Shown here one piece after another: positions 15,160 through 24,861 of a stretch of 64,000 nucleotides of DNA; position 1 is the stretch's first letter; every line of letters starts with the position of its first letter. Made by a program: the position numbers and the translations under genes. Origin of the DNA: Bacillota bacterium. Its GTDB lineage: Bacteria; Bacillota; Clostridia; Acetivibrionales; DTU013. The stretch spans positions 62,001 through 126,000 of the forward strand of contig JAEYRV010000027.1 of assembly GCA_023435305.1 (NCBI GenBank). Direction: 5' to 3'. Under the pieces are notes generated by a model, which had not been told where the DNA came from, did no database searches, and saw only the letters and a list, made by a program, of their open reading frames with translations.

Positions 15160-16869
15160 ATGGAAATGACATTAGTATTACGGCTGCAGATCGAGTTTTG
15201 GATCCACCTTATCTTTGTGACTGTAATGGCCGGTTTCCTTGCCTTTATCATCATCAACTCCAAACGGACACTATTATTATTTCGTTATTGCTTCCTGCAT
15301 ACGTTTATCATCGTATTGCTGATATGCAATTTCACCTCGATGATAGCCCCGGATATCAGGACCCGGTGGATCTGCTTATCGGTGACATACATCTGCAAGT
15401 TCGTTTTTGACACTCTGTATTTCTTTCGTATATTTGATTTTATCCCCAGGTACAAAAAGATCCTTCCATTTGTGTTTGTTGTACTATACATAGCAACCGG
15501 CGTTATCATCATTATCACCAACCCCACCCATCACTTGTTTATAAAGGAGATGACGGTCGGCGGGAACACAGTCGGGATCCTCTACTATATAATGATGGCG
15601 GCAGGTTACATCTTTGAATCGGCAGGATTGGCAGGATTGGCCAGATACTGGATAGGAAAGCTTGAAAATCCTGCTTACAGAGTTCTGATAACCATATCGG
15701 CACTTTTATGTACACTGTTCCTGCACCTTTACATGATGAGAGTCGTGGGAACATCTGTAGACTTTTTCCCTCTAATAATGCTGGTCTGTTTCGGAACATA
15801 TTTTATCGGCGCCTACAAATACGGCATGTTCGATACCATAACCCGCAGCAGTAAACGAGGTTTCGAGATGTACACCGATGCGCTGCTGATCACCGGTAAT
15901 AAAGGAAATGTGTTATACAAAAACAAAGCCTGCGAAATGCTTGACGGGAAACTGCTGCAGGATATCTGCGGCAGGCTTGTACAGGATACGGGACAAAAAT
16001 CTGCAGGCAGTATAGATAAGATCGATGTGGAGATACCCGCAGAGGGCGGCACCAGGTATTTTACTGTCTCCAAAAAGATAATAAAGCCCCGGCTTTTCTC
16101 TTCAGGCAAAACTATCTTCATCATACATGAAAATACCGGCATCATTTCTTCCATCCGGAGCCTTTCTGAGAAAAATCAATACCTGGAGGAAATGAATGAA
16201 AGTGTCAAAGAGCTGGCTGAGGATTCAAAGAGATTGGCTGTGCTGAAGGAACGGAACCTGATGGCAAAAGAGATCCACGATGTGATGGGACATTCGCTGA
16301 TCCTTGCATTGAATACCATGGAAAGCAACAAGCTGCTCAGCGGAGACATGTCCGCCGCAGTGCGGAGGATCGAGCAGGCTGTTTCCGAGATCAGCAGCAG
16401 TCTTAAGGAAATCGCTGCAGCCGGGGAACGCAGAACGGCACAGGAGAATATGCAGGAACGATCACTTGATGAAAGCATCAGTAAACCGTACCATACCATA
16501 CTTATCGAAAGGCTTCTGACACTGTCATCAAGGCTCTCCGAAGCGGGTATACGGCTGGAGATCGCCGCTATGGATGATCTGCACGGCTGTGATGAAAAGT
16601 CCATCAACAACATCTATAGGGTATGCCAGGAGTCGGTCACCAACGCGATAAAGCATGGGCAGGCAAGCCGGATAACCATATCGGCGAAAATAAGGTCAGG
16701 TATGATCGAGCTCTTCATTGTGGATAACGGAAAGGGCTGCACAAACTGTATAAAGGGGACAGGCCTCACAGGCATGGAAGAGCGTGTCAGGGAGCTGAAC
16801 GGATCGATAATGTTCGGTTCCTTTGAAGACCAGGAAGGCTTTATGGTCCGTGTAAGCATACCGGCCTGA
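15160..16869 (+). CDS. Sensor histidine kinase (7TM-type, HisKA_3/HATPase)
   Basis: This is a 569-residue membrane kinase. About seven hydrophobic helices fill residues 1-225, resembling the 7TM sensor region of histidine kinases. A small PAS-like segment (about 230-330) and a coiled coil follow. The HisKA_3 helix is KEIHDVMGHSL, with His373 as phospho-acceptor. The ATPase part has the N box (VCQESVTNAIKHG), DNGKGC and GTGLTGMEERV, all intact. This is the NarX/DesK class, matching the LuxR-type regulator just upstream. The start ATG at 15160 lies behind GGGAG. It is last in the three-gene signalling operon. The input signal is not evident. Confidence 0.92.
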   Translation: MEMTLVLRLQIEFWIHLIFVTVMAGFLAFIIINSKRTLLLFRYCFLHTFIIVLLICNFTSMIAPDIRTRWICLSVTYICKFVFDTLYFFRIFDFIPRYKKILPFVFVVLYIATGVIIIITNPTHHLFIKEMTVGGNTVGILYYIMMAAGYIFESAGLAGLARYWIGKLENPAYRVLITISALLCTLFLHLYMMRVVGTSVDFFPLIMLVCFGTYFIGAYKYGMFDTITRSSKRGFEMYTDALLITGNKGNVLYKNKACEMLDGKLLQDICGRLVQDTGQKSAGSIDKIDVEIPAEGGTRYFTVSKKIIKPRLFSSGKTIFIIHENTGIISSIRSLSEKNQYLEEMNESVKELAEDSKRLAVLKERNLMAKEIHDVMGHSLILALNTMESNKLLSGDMSAAVRRIEQAVSEISSSLKEIAAAGERRTAQENMQERSLDESISKPYHTILIERLLTLSSRLSEAGIRLEIAAMDDLHGCDEKSINNIYRVCQESVTNAIKHGQASRITISAKIRSGMIELFIVDNGKGCTNCIKGTGLTGMEERVRELNGSIMFGSFEDQEGFMVRVSIPA

Positions 16870-16872
16870 TTC

Positions 16873-16927
16873 GTGCAAAAGTCACTTCTTCAGTGCAATT
16901 GTCATTTTGCCGCAGTGCAAATATCAT
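16873..16927 (+). promoter_or_regulatory. Three phased direct repeats before the SLH surface gene
   Basis: GTGCAAAAGTCAC (16873-16885), GTGCAATTGTCAT (16893-16905) and GTGCAAATATCAT (16915-16927) share GTGCAAxxxTCA. They start 20 and 22 bases apart, two helical turns. A weaker relative (CAATTGTAACAT) lies near 16956. They begin four bases after the kinase stop codon and precede a promoter with a poor -35 box, the usual layout for activator sites. The adjacent LuxR-type regulator is the natural candidate to bind them. Confidence 0.5.
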
Positions 16928-16966
16928 ACATTTATGTAATTATGCCATTTTAATACAATTGTAACA

Positions 16967-16994
16967 TTTAGTACGGATCCTTCTGTGATATACT
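16967..16994 (+). promoter_or_regulatory. Putative promoter of the SLH surface gene
   Basis: TATACT (16989-16994) is a good -10 box, while the matching -35 position (TTTAGT, 16967-16972, 16-bp spacer) is weak. This fits an activator-dependent promoter and would leave a leader of about 100 bases before the GTG start. Confidence 0.4.
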
Positions 16995-17099
16995 CATCTT
17001 ACACAAATAAGTTTTATTCTATTATTTTCAACTTTTTATTCCAGGATGCATGGCATCCGGAAAATGCTAATGTAATACATAAAGCTGGAGGTTTTCAAC

Positions 17100-20000
17100 G
17101 TGAAAAAGCTCAAGTCTGTTTTGTCATTCTTTCTTACTGCAAGCATACTGATAGCATTATTCTGCCCGATAACGGCGGCAGGCGGCGCTGAAGGTCCTGC
17201 CGGCCCTATCATAGCGGACCACAGCAATGCCACGCTGGCAAAGCTGGAAGCAATTCCTGTTGAGTGGATCAACAAGGCAAAATCCGACCTTCATATCTAT
17301 TTCAACCATACCTCGCACGGGAGCCAGATCCCGACCGGCATGACCGGGCTTGTGAACTTCAGGGGCAGCCAATATGCCTGGAATAGCAGCGGCAGCAACG
17401 GGGCGCTGTATCTGGCCGATACATACAGTACAGATCTCGGTGACGCAGATTGGCCAAATATAACGCGCAATTATCTGAACAGCCATCCGAACATCAACGT
17501 GGTCATGTGGTCCTGGTGCGGACAGGTCAGCGGCTCTACAGAGGCCTATATCAACACCTATCTGAACAACATGAGCCAGTTGGAAAGGGAATATCCCAAT
17601 GTGAAGTTCGTCTATATGACAGGACATACCGACGGCACGGGAGAAAGCGGCAGTCTTCACCGCAGAAATGAGCAGATCCGCCAATACTGCCGTACAAATA
17701 ACAAAATACTGTTTGATTTCGCCGATATCGAAAGCCATGACCCGGACGGCAATTATTATATGAATAAGGCAGTCAATGACAATTGCGACTATGACTCGGA
17801 CGGAAACGGATCACGGGATAAAAACTGGGCAACCGTCTGGCAAAACAGCCACACCCGCAATGTAGACTGGTTCGACTGTGATCCCGCCCACACACAGGCA
17901 CTGAATGGAAATATGAAAGCCTATGCGGCATGGTACCTTTGGGCAAGGCTCGCCGGATGGGACGGAGGCACTCAAGGCACGACCCAGCCGACAACTTCAG
18001 TCAGCCAGCTTACAGCAAGGCACTACAACGGGCAGACTATTCTGACCTGGAATGAGATCCCGGAAGTTACAGCGGCAATTCCCGGCACAATGACACCGCA
18101 GCAGGTGAAGGATCTAAGATCATCGTTCAATAATATAACCTATAGGATATACCGATCCACATCCCCTATTACATCAGTTACAGGACTGTCCCCGATAAAG
18201 ACAGTCACTACACTGAGCGGATGGGACGATGAGTTTTACGGACGAGAAAACAATAATGTCAGTACCCAGAACTGTCCCCGTTTTGTAGTTGTAAAAGATA
18301 CAAATAATATCGCTGCTGCTCCGGTATCTGCAAATACAGCTGTGAGTGCATATAATCCTGTTGCTGCAGGAACTGCTTATTATGCTGTAACTGTTGTACG
18401 CAACAGTGTCGAGGAAAAGTTGATTGGCAGCGGAAATACCGTAATGGTCAATGAAACTGTGGGACAGGGAATTCCAATCCTGCAAAAGGTGGAAACACAA
18501 ACGGACTATTTCTACACCCAGGGGATATCGACCCATTACTATTATACCCGGTGGGAATCCCCTCCGAACAGCAATGTTCAGGGAATGCCCCATGATTACA
18601 AGGTAATTGTCCCGCAATCCTATCAACAGGGTACACCGGCGCCTGTGTATATGAGCTTCCATGGATGGAGCAGCAGTATGCATAGTATCTCCGCCTGGTG
18701 GCTCAACTATAGTAAGGGGACGATCGTCATCACTTCGAATGAGAATCCCTATGACTGGTGGACGGGCTATCATGAAAAATACGGCATTGGAGAGCGTTCA
18801 CAACAGAATTGGTCCTCCGGCGTTGTTCGGCCCTATACTCAAAACAGGCTCAACTCCTTCTATGACTGGGCGGCCACCAAATGGAGCTTCGACCGCAGCC
18901 GCACCATTTCAGGCGGAGTATCCATGGGGGGATCGGGTTCCGTCATGTATGGGATCAGAAACCCGGACCGTATCGCCTGGGTCTATTCCTGGGTAGGCGT
19001 TCATGTGCCTGCCGAGTCCCCGACCTTCAGGAGCTCCTATCAGGGAGTTTATGGTGAGCTTGAATGGCAGATCAAATATGAGGATGGCATAACTCCAGCC
19101 TTCAGCTTTTATGATGATGACTGGTATCTTCGCAATCACATATCGGATGAGACCCCCTTCATCACATTTTCAAACGGTAAGAATGACGGCAGTATCGGCT
19201 GGAGCCAGGCTGTCAAATTTGTTAATGCGCTGCAGGACACAAAGAGGCCTCATATATTTTACTGGGGTCAGGGCGGACATAACCAGAGGACTTTGAACCC
19301 GCCGGATATAAACGGGATCAGTTCCGAGAGTGCAAACCCCATAGATATCCGCACCAATCAGAGTCTGCCTGCGTTTACAAAATGCAGCCTTGATGATAAA
19401 CCCGGAAACGGCAGCACCAATAACGGAGATGCATCCGGCCAGATCAACGCATATATGTTCTGGAAAACAGAAGACATCGTTGACACACAAAGCAGATGGG
19501 AAATGACTGTGGGTGCGGTTCAGACAGCACCTGCCCAGTCCTGTACCGTAAGCCTTACACCAAGGCGCCTCCAGAACTTTGATCCAACTCCCGGAGAGGT
19601 CTATCGCTGGAGTAATACTTCCCTCAGCAATAACACACGTATACAGTCAGGTACCGTCACTGCTGATGCCAATGGATTGATCACGATCGATAATCTGACG
19701 GTAAACCGCATCACTTCAGCCGGCGGGGGAAACCGTATCGTCATTTACAGCGATGACGGGACTGTCCCTGCCAATAATCCGCCGGTGCTTGCAGGTGAAA
19801 TAAGCACATTTGAAGAAGGCAAGACACCCACAAGCATCATACATGTTGCAACAAACGGAAATGATTCTACAGGAAACGGGAGTGCCGCATCACCCTTCAG
19901 ATCTATCAACCGCGCTCTGCAAGCGGCGGCTCCCGGAACAGCCATTAGGATCCATCCCGGTACCTATTCGGGCAGGATCAACATCAGCGGCCTGTCTGGG

Positions 20001-23000
20001 ACTGCACAGGCTCCCATCTGGATCGGAGGAGTTCCCGGCGAGGCTAAACCGGTGATCACCAGCTCTACAGAAGGTATCCATCTGACAAGAGTACGCTATC
20101 TGATCCTTCATGACCTGGAGATCTCAAACACATCTGAAAACGCCATAAACTGCGATGACGGCAGCGAATATAACAATATAGATGCCACCAGGTATTTGAT
20201 ATTCCGGGATCTGTATATCCATGATGTCAATACCTCGGGAAATGAAGACGGCATCAAATTATCCGGTGTCAACGACTACTATATATTGGACTGCGAAATA
20301 ACCAGGTGCGGAAACAATTACGGAAGCGGCATCGACCATGTCGGATGCCACAACGGCATTATTGCCGGCAATTACCTGCATGACTTTGCCGGCACCGGCA
20401 TCACATCAAAGGGCGGCAGTGAAAATATCCATATCCGCGGCAATCGCCTGTTCGATTGCGGAGAAAGAGCGGTAAATATCGGCGGCAGTACCGACTTTGC
20501 ATTTTTCAGGCCGCCTCTTTCGACCACGCAGCCAAACTATGAGGCCAAGAACATACATGTATACAGCAATCTGATGCGGGGAAGCATCGCTCCGATAGCT
20601 TTTGTAGGAGCAACAAGCTGCAGTGCTGTGAACAATACAGTCATATCTCCTGAAAATTGGCTGATACGTATCCTGCAGGAGAGGACATCTACTTCCCAGT
20701 ATATCTTTGGCCCATGTGCAAACAATACGGTCGCCAACAACATTTTTTACTATAATGGTTCAGCCCTCTCCCAGTACGGAACGATAAATGTCGGGAACAA
20801 TACTTCACCTGCAACCTTCACGTTCTCGAACAATCTCTGGTACAACTATAACTCACCTCAGAATTCCACACCGAACCTGCCTGTTACTGAAACCGGTGGG
20901 ATATTCGGTCAGGATCCTCTGTTTACCAATCTGGCTGACAATAATATCAGTCTGCATACCAGCAGTCCGGCAGTGGGAAGGGGAGTCAGCAACGAGACTG
21001 CATTATATGATTACAATGGGGTTCCTTTCGGCAGTCCCAGGAATATCGGCGCAGTTGCAGGAAGCTCTTCTGCTGTTCAGAACCAGCCGCCTGTGCTTGC
21101 TTCGATCGGAGCTAAAACGGTAAACGAAGGCGCAAACCTCTCCTTTACCATCAATGCCACAGACCGCGACCAAGGAGAAACACTCACTTATTCCATCAGT
21201 CCGGTCTCACCTTCAACACTGCCGGCAGGCATCAGCTTCAACTCCACGACCCGAGTATTCAGCTGGACGCCGGGTGATGAGCAGAGCGGGACCTATACAT
21301 TGCGCTTTACAGTCAGTGATGGGAAGCAAATCGATTACGAAGATGTTGTGATCACTGTAATGAATATGTCCAACACTACCCCGCAGGGACGCAATGTCAG
21401 GGTAACATCAGCTGCAGAGCTGCGCAGCGCCATCACCAATGCCCAGAATGGTGACACGATACTCATAGCAAACGGAGATTACACAAACGGAAATCCATTG
21501 ATACTTAACAATGTGGATAATATATCTATCCGAAGCGAGTCCAATGATCCAACAAAGGTCACTCTTCGCGGGCGCAGCCGCTTTACAGGAACAGGCTCCT
21601 ATGACGAGCTGGATGACATACTGCGCATAGGTGACTGCAACAATGTCCATATATCTGGACTGACACTGACACAGGCTCACGGATATGGTATCAAGCTGGA
21701 GCTCGACGGGAATTCGAACCCCAATGCGATTTATATAGAAAACTGCCGATTTATAGATATCGGTACGCGCCACATAAAAGGGACCAAGGACAGCAATTCC
21801 TCAACGAAGCGTATAACAGGCGGAGCAATACGGAACTGCTATTTTGAGAATACAGTTACACCGCCATCCACAGGCGGTTGGCGCTTCGATGGCAACTATG
21901 TCGGAGCAATCGATATGATGTCACTGGACGGCTGGGTAATCGAGGATAATGAATTCCGCAACATTCATGGAATAAGCGGAGAAGGACGTTCCGCTATAAT
22001 GATCTGGCATTATTCAGAGGATCTGACAATACAGCGGAACCGCATCATCAACTGCGACAGGGGCATCACTCTGGGACTGCCTGGTTCTGACCTTGGCGGC
22101 GGGCGTCATGTGAAGGATGCCATCGTCCGGAACAATTTCATTCTGCCGGGAAGCAGGGCAGGTTATCAGAGCGACGCCGGAATCGAATGCTCCGATGTGG
22201 ACAATGTAAAGATCTATAATAATACGATATGGCGGCTGAAAAATGACTACAACGGAAGAGGTATCCGGTTCATCCAGAACATCGCCAATACACAGATGGT
22301 CAACAATCTGGTCTACGGCAGGCTTGTCTTTGACAACAATCTTACCATCAGCCGGAATGAAAATAACCTGAGCGGCAATTTATCATCCGGATATGTGGTG
22401 AATGTATCCTCCGGAGACCTTCACCTGACATCGTCTGCAGTCGACGCGCTCAACAAGGGAGTGCTGCTTGCGGAAGTTACGGAAGATATTGACGGAAATG
22501 CCCGTGGAACAACACCGGATATCGGTGCGGATGAATATATTGCCCCAAGTGGCGGCAACACTAATCCCGGAGGTGGCACTACTAACCCCGGTGGCGGCAA
22601 CACCAATCCCGGTGGCGGCATCATCCTTCCTCCTCCACCGGGCGGCGACAATACCACGGATACTCCTACGGATACCTCCACAACGACTCCGGCTACAACA
22701 ATTGTTTCTGTCACGCAATCAGTGGTTGTATCAGGTGGAACAGCCAAGGCTGCTACCAGCGTGGAACAGCTAAGCAGCGCAATAAATCAGGCGGCACCTG
22801 ACAACGACGGTGTCAGAAGTATTGCATTGACACTGCCGGAGGTCAGGCAAGCAGGTACATATCTGCAGGAAATCCCCGCTGAAGCCTTCCGAAAAGGAAC
22901 AGAAAAGGAGCGATATGAAATAATAACTCCTCTCGCCTCCATTTCCATACCCGGCAACATGTTCCCGGCAGGTGAGGTAAACAAGCCGCAGAACATGGGG

Positions 23001-23858
23001 ATATCGGTTTCCTATGCGGATAAGTCGCAGATAAAAAAGAACCTTGCCGAGAAAATAGGAGACAGGCCGGTGCTCCAGATCACTGCATATGCTGATGATA
23101 AAAAGATCGAATGGAATAATAAGAAGGCACCGGTCACGATCACAGTTGATTATACTCCGACAGAAAAAGAGTTGAAAAATCCGGATCACATCGTGGTGTG
23201 GTATATTGACGGCAAAGGAAACATTATTCCGGTAACAAACAGCCGATACGACCCTGTGACTAAAAAGGTGACGTTTAAATTGACCCATTTCAGCGATTAT
23301 GTGATAGCCTATTCAGAAAAAACCTACAGTGATATTGGCAAGGCCTACGCAAAGGCTGAGATAGAAGCGCTTGCATCCAAAGGCTTCTACGAATGGATAA
23401 CAGGCAGCAGCTTCGCACCCGACAGAAACATAACAAGAGGAGAATTCCTGTACTTGCTGGTTACTCTATTGGATCTGCAAGACACAGTCGAGGAGAATTT
23501 CTCGGATGTGAAGTCAACCGATTTTTATTACGAAGCTGCAGGAATCGCTAAAAAATACGGCATATCCAATGGAATCGGCAGCAACAAGCTGGGAGCAGAA
23601 CAGAGCATCACACGTCAGGATATGTCCACAATGATAGTTCGGGCATTGAATGCAGCAGACAGGAAATATCCTGCAGGCAGTATATCTGATCTGAACCAGT
23701 TCAAAGATACCGGAAAGATATCGTCATATGCAAAGGAAAGCCTGATGGCGCTTGTAAAAGCCGGTATTCTCAAGGGTTCCAATGGTTTACTCGATCCGAA
23801 GGGCAGCTTTACGATGCAGCAGGCTGCGACAGTCATATGGCGGTTATATAACGAATGA
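17100..23858 (+). CDS. Giant SLH surface protein with esterase-like and beta-helix domains
   Basis: The 2252-residue secreted protein starts at GTG behind GGAGG. In order: signal peptide (1-27); an SGNH-like region with the FNHTSHGSQIPTG signature (about 55-280); a fibronectin-III-like region (300-460); an alpha/beta-hydrolase or carbohydrate-esterase-like domain (465-765) with nucleophile Ser608 in GVSMGGSG; a linker domain; a right-handed beta-helix of the NosD/pectate-lyase type (about 912-1315); a cadherin/He_PIG-like Ig domain (1330-1422); a second beta-helix resembling PL6 lyases (1431-1815); a Gly/Pro/Thr linker with a 24-base tandem repeat (1817-1867); a conserved domain often seen before SLH (1880-2070); and SLH repeats (2076-2252) that bind cell-wall polymer. 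It is probably a cell-bound enzyme attacking esterified plant or matrix polysaccharide. Substrate is unknown and domain edges are approximate. Confidence 0.85.
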   Translation: MKKLKSVLSFFLTASILIALFCPITAAGGAEGPAGPIIADHSNATLAKLEAIPVEWINKAKSDLHIYFNHTSHGSQIPTGMTGLVNFRGSQYAWNSSGSNGALYLADTYSTDLGDADWPNITRNYLNSHPNINVVMWSWCGQVSGSTEAYINTYLNNMSQLEREYPNVKFVYMTGHTDGTGESGSLHRRNEQIRQYCRTNNKILFDFADIESHDPDGNYYMNKAVNDNCDYDSDGNGSRDKNWATVWQNSHTRNVDWFDCDPAHTQALNGNMKAYAAWYLWARLAGWDGGTQGTTQPTTSVSQLTARHYNGQTILTWNEIPEVTAAIPGTMTPQQVKDLRSSFNNITYRIYRSTSPITSVTGLSPIKTVTTLSGWDDEFYGRENNNVSTQNCPRFVVVKDTNNIAAAPVSANTAVSAYNPVAAGTAYYAVTVVRNSVEEKLIGSGNTVMVNETVGQGIPILQKVETQTDYFYTQGISTHYYYTRWESPPNSNVQGMPHDYKVIVPQSYQQGTPAPVYMSFHGWSSSMHSISAWWLNYSKGTIVITSNENPYDWWTGYHEKYGIGERSQQNWSSGVVRPYTQNRLNSFYDWAATKWSFDRSRTISGGVSMGGSGSVMYGIRNPDRIAWVYSWVGVHVPAESPTFRSSYQGVYGELEWQIKYEDGITPAFSFYDDDWYLRNHISDETPFITFSNGKNDGSIGWSQAVKFVNALQDTKRPHIFYWGQGGHNQRTLNPPDINGISSESANPIDIRTNQSLPAFTKCSLDDKPGNGSTNNGDASGQINAYMFWKTEDIVDTQSRWEMTVGAVQTAPAQSCTVSLTPRRLQNFDPTPGEVYRWSNTSLSNNTRIQSGTVTADANGLITIDNLTVNRITSAGGGNRIVIYSDDGTVPANNPPVLAGEISTFEEGKTPTSIIHVATNGNDSTGNGSAASPFRSINRALQAAAPGTAIRIHPGTYSGRINISGLSGTAQAPIWIGGVPGEAKPVITSSTEGIHLTRVRYLILHDLEISNTSENAINCDDGSEYNNIDATRYLIFRDLYIHDVNTSGNEDGIKLSGVNDYYILDCEITRCGNNYGSGIDHVGCHNGIIAGNYLHDFAGTGITSKGGSENIHIRGNRLFDCGERAVNIGGSTDFAFFRPPLSTTQPNYEAKNIHVYSNLMRGSIAPIAFVGATSCSAVNNTVISPENWLIRILQERTSTSQYIFGPCANNTVANNIFYYNGSALSQYGTINVGNNTSPATFTFSNNLWYNYNSPQNSTPNLPVTETGGIFGQDPLFTNLADNNISLHTSSPAVGRGVSNETALYDYNGVPFGSPRNIGAVAGSSSAVQNQPPVLASIGAKTVNEGANLSFTINATDRDQGETLTYSISPVSPSTLPAGISFNSTTRVFSWTPGDEQSGTYTLRFTVSDGKQIDYEDVVITVMNMSNTTPQGRNVRVTSAAELRSAITNAQNGDTILIANGDYTNGNPLILNNVDNISIRSESNDPTKVTLRGRSRFTGTGSYDELDDILRIGDCNNVHISGLTLTQAHGYGIKLELDGNSNPNAIYIENCRFIDIGTRHIKGTKDSNSSTKRITGGAIRNCYFENTVTPPSTGGWRFDGNYVGAIDMMSLDGWVIEDNEFRNIHGISGEGRSAIMIWHYSEDLTIQRNRIINCDRGITLGLPGSDLGGGRHVKDAIVRNNFILPGSRAGYQSDAGIECSDVDNVKIYNNTIWRLKNDYNGRGIRFIQNIANTQMVNNLVYGRLVFDNNLTISRNENNLSGNLSSGYVVNVSSGDLHLTSSAVDALNKGVLLAEVTEDIDGNARGTTPDIGADEYIAPSGGNTNPGGGTTNPGGGNTNPGGGIILPPPPGGDNTTDTPTDTSTTTPATTIVSVTQSVVVSGGTAKAATSVEQLSSAINQAAPDNDGVRSIALTLPEVRQAGTYLQEIPAEAFRKGTEKERYEIITPLASISIPGNMFPAGEVNKPQNMGISVSYADKSQIKKNLAEKIGDRPVLQITAYADDKKIEWNNKKAPVTITVDYTPTEKELKNPDHIVVWYIDGKGNIIPVTNSRYDPVTKKVTFKLTHFSDYVIAYSEKTYSDIGKAYAKAEIEALASKGFYEWITGSSFAPDRNITRGEFLYLLVTLLDLQDTVEENFSDVKSTDFYYEAAGIAKKYGISNGIGSNKLGAEQSITRQDMSTMIVRALNAADRKYPAGSISDLNQFKDTGKISSYAKESLMALVKAGILKGSNGLLDPKGSFTMQQAATVIWRLYNE

Positions 23859-23863
23859 GTCAA

Positions 23864-23899
23864 AAAACAGCCTGTCGGTTTGATCCGACAGGCTGTTTT
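23864..23899 (+). terminator. Terminator after the SLH surface gene
   Basis: A 15-bp perfect stem (23864-23878 with 23885-23899) with a 6-base loop; the last stem bases are TTTT. It lies 6 bases past the stop codon. It sits between convergent genes and could also serve the minus-strand regulator. Confidence 0.8.
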
Positions 23900-23931
23900 C
23901 CATACCGGATAACAGCGGCAAACTGACTGAG

Positions 23932-24432
23932 TCACTCTGACAGGATGGGTCCGCTTGCAGCAGAGCATCCTTTTTTGAAACTCTCAAACTCACAAATTAT
24001 ATCCGGATGCATTTCGAGGAACCTGTTCAACATATCGATATTTCTCAATGTATTGCTGCTTATATTATGCTCGATCAGCTCTGTCTCCGTCAGCAAATCG
24101 TCATCGGTCCCTATGCAGCTTAGGAATTTTTCAATAATATTATGCCTTTTCAGGAGGAATTCGCCTATTTCTTTGCCGCGCCCGGTCAAAAAAATGATTC
24201 CGTATTTCTTGTAGTCCAACAATTCCAGCTCTGTGAGCTTCTGCACCATTTTTGTGGCAGATGAAGGCTTTACGTGCAGCATCTCCGATAAAGTATTGAT
24301 ACGCATGTATCCTGTCTCATGAATGTTCCTGTAGATCATTTCGAGATAGTCCTCCATTGCAGGGGTCAGCAGCTTATCCTCCTGTGCAAGCAGCTGGTAG
24401 CCACGGACCGTATGAAAATCATTTTGCTGCAT
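23932..24432 (-). CDS. DtxR/MntR-family metal-dependent regulator
   Basis: This 166-residue repressor-type protein has an N-terminal winged helix (YMRINTLSEMLHVKPSSATKMVQKL) and the helical dimer/metal domain. Residues matching the manganese ligands of Bacillus MntR are present: Asp28 and Glu31 in MEDYLEMIY, the His in KRHNII, and Glu and His in TELIEHN. Compared with MntR it has about 20 extra residues at the N-terminus and no SH3 domain at the C-terminus. It is divergent from feoAB, so it probably represses iron uptake with Fe2+ or Mn2+ as co-repressor; the metal cannot be told from sequence. The start ATG follows AAGGTG. I could not identify an operator in the 162-base gap. Confidence 0.85.
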   Translation of the reverse strand: MQQNDFHTVRGYQLLAQEDKLLTPAMEDYLEMIYRNIHETGYMRINTLSEMLHVKPSSATKMVQKLTELELLDYKKYGIIFLTGRGKEIGEFLLKRHNIIEKFLSCIGTDDDLLTETELIEHNISSNTLRNIDMLNRFLEMHPDIICEFESFKKGCSAASGPILSE

Positions 24433-24594
24433 ATTATCACACCTTTATCAGCGAAAAATTTTTTTGCTCATTTACAATATATTCGTAACACTGGTTTTTT
24501 ATATTTCATATATTGGTCTAGGATAAGAATCTTTCTCTCCTCTAAAGCAGGCAATATAAATCATGTACATAACCTGTAAAGGAGGCTTTATTAT

Positions 24595-24834
24595 ATGACC
24601 GATCGATATATTCCCCTTAGTCAGCTGCCCCTGGGCAGAAAGGCAAAGGTCAGGGCACTTACCTCCGACGGGCCTGCCCGCAGAAGGATGCTGGATCTCG
24701 GACTGATCTCTGATACGCCGGTCGAAGCCCTGCAAAAAAGCCCATCCGGCGATCCTACTGCATATAGCATCCGCGGAGCAGTAATAGCACTGCGCTCGGA
24801 GGAAGCAAGTAAAATCATGGTTGAGGCTCACTAA
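24595..24834 (+). CDS. feoA: Ferrous iron transport protein A
   Basis: The 79-residue cytoplasmic SH3-like protein assists FeoB. Family features include a first strand with PLSQLPLGRKAKVRAL, the RRRMLDLGLISDTPVEAL segment and a final strand with RGAVIALRSEEA. An excellent ribosome binding site (AAAGGAGG) precedes ATG 24595. feoB follows after 27 bases in the same operon. Confidence 0.95.
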   Translation: MTDRYIPLSQLPLGRKAKVRALTSDGPARRRMLDLGLISDTPVEALQKSPSGDPTAYSIRGAVIALRSEEASKIMVEAH

Positions 24835-24861
24835 ACAGAGCTTGAGCCCAGGAGGATCATA

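Noticed and set aside
14613..15263. Open frame of 216 codons on the minus strand
   Set aside because: It is antisense to the response regulator and kinase genes and has no plausible start signal.
22551..22622. Short CRISPR-like array
   Set aside because: The 24-base repeats are contiguous, without spacers, and encode an in-frame Gly-Gly-Asn-Thr-Asn-Pro linker of the SLH protein.
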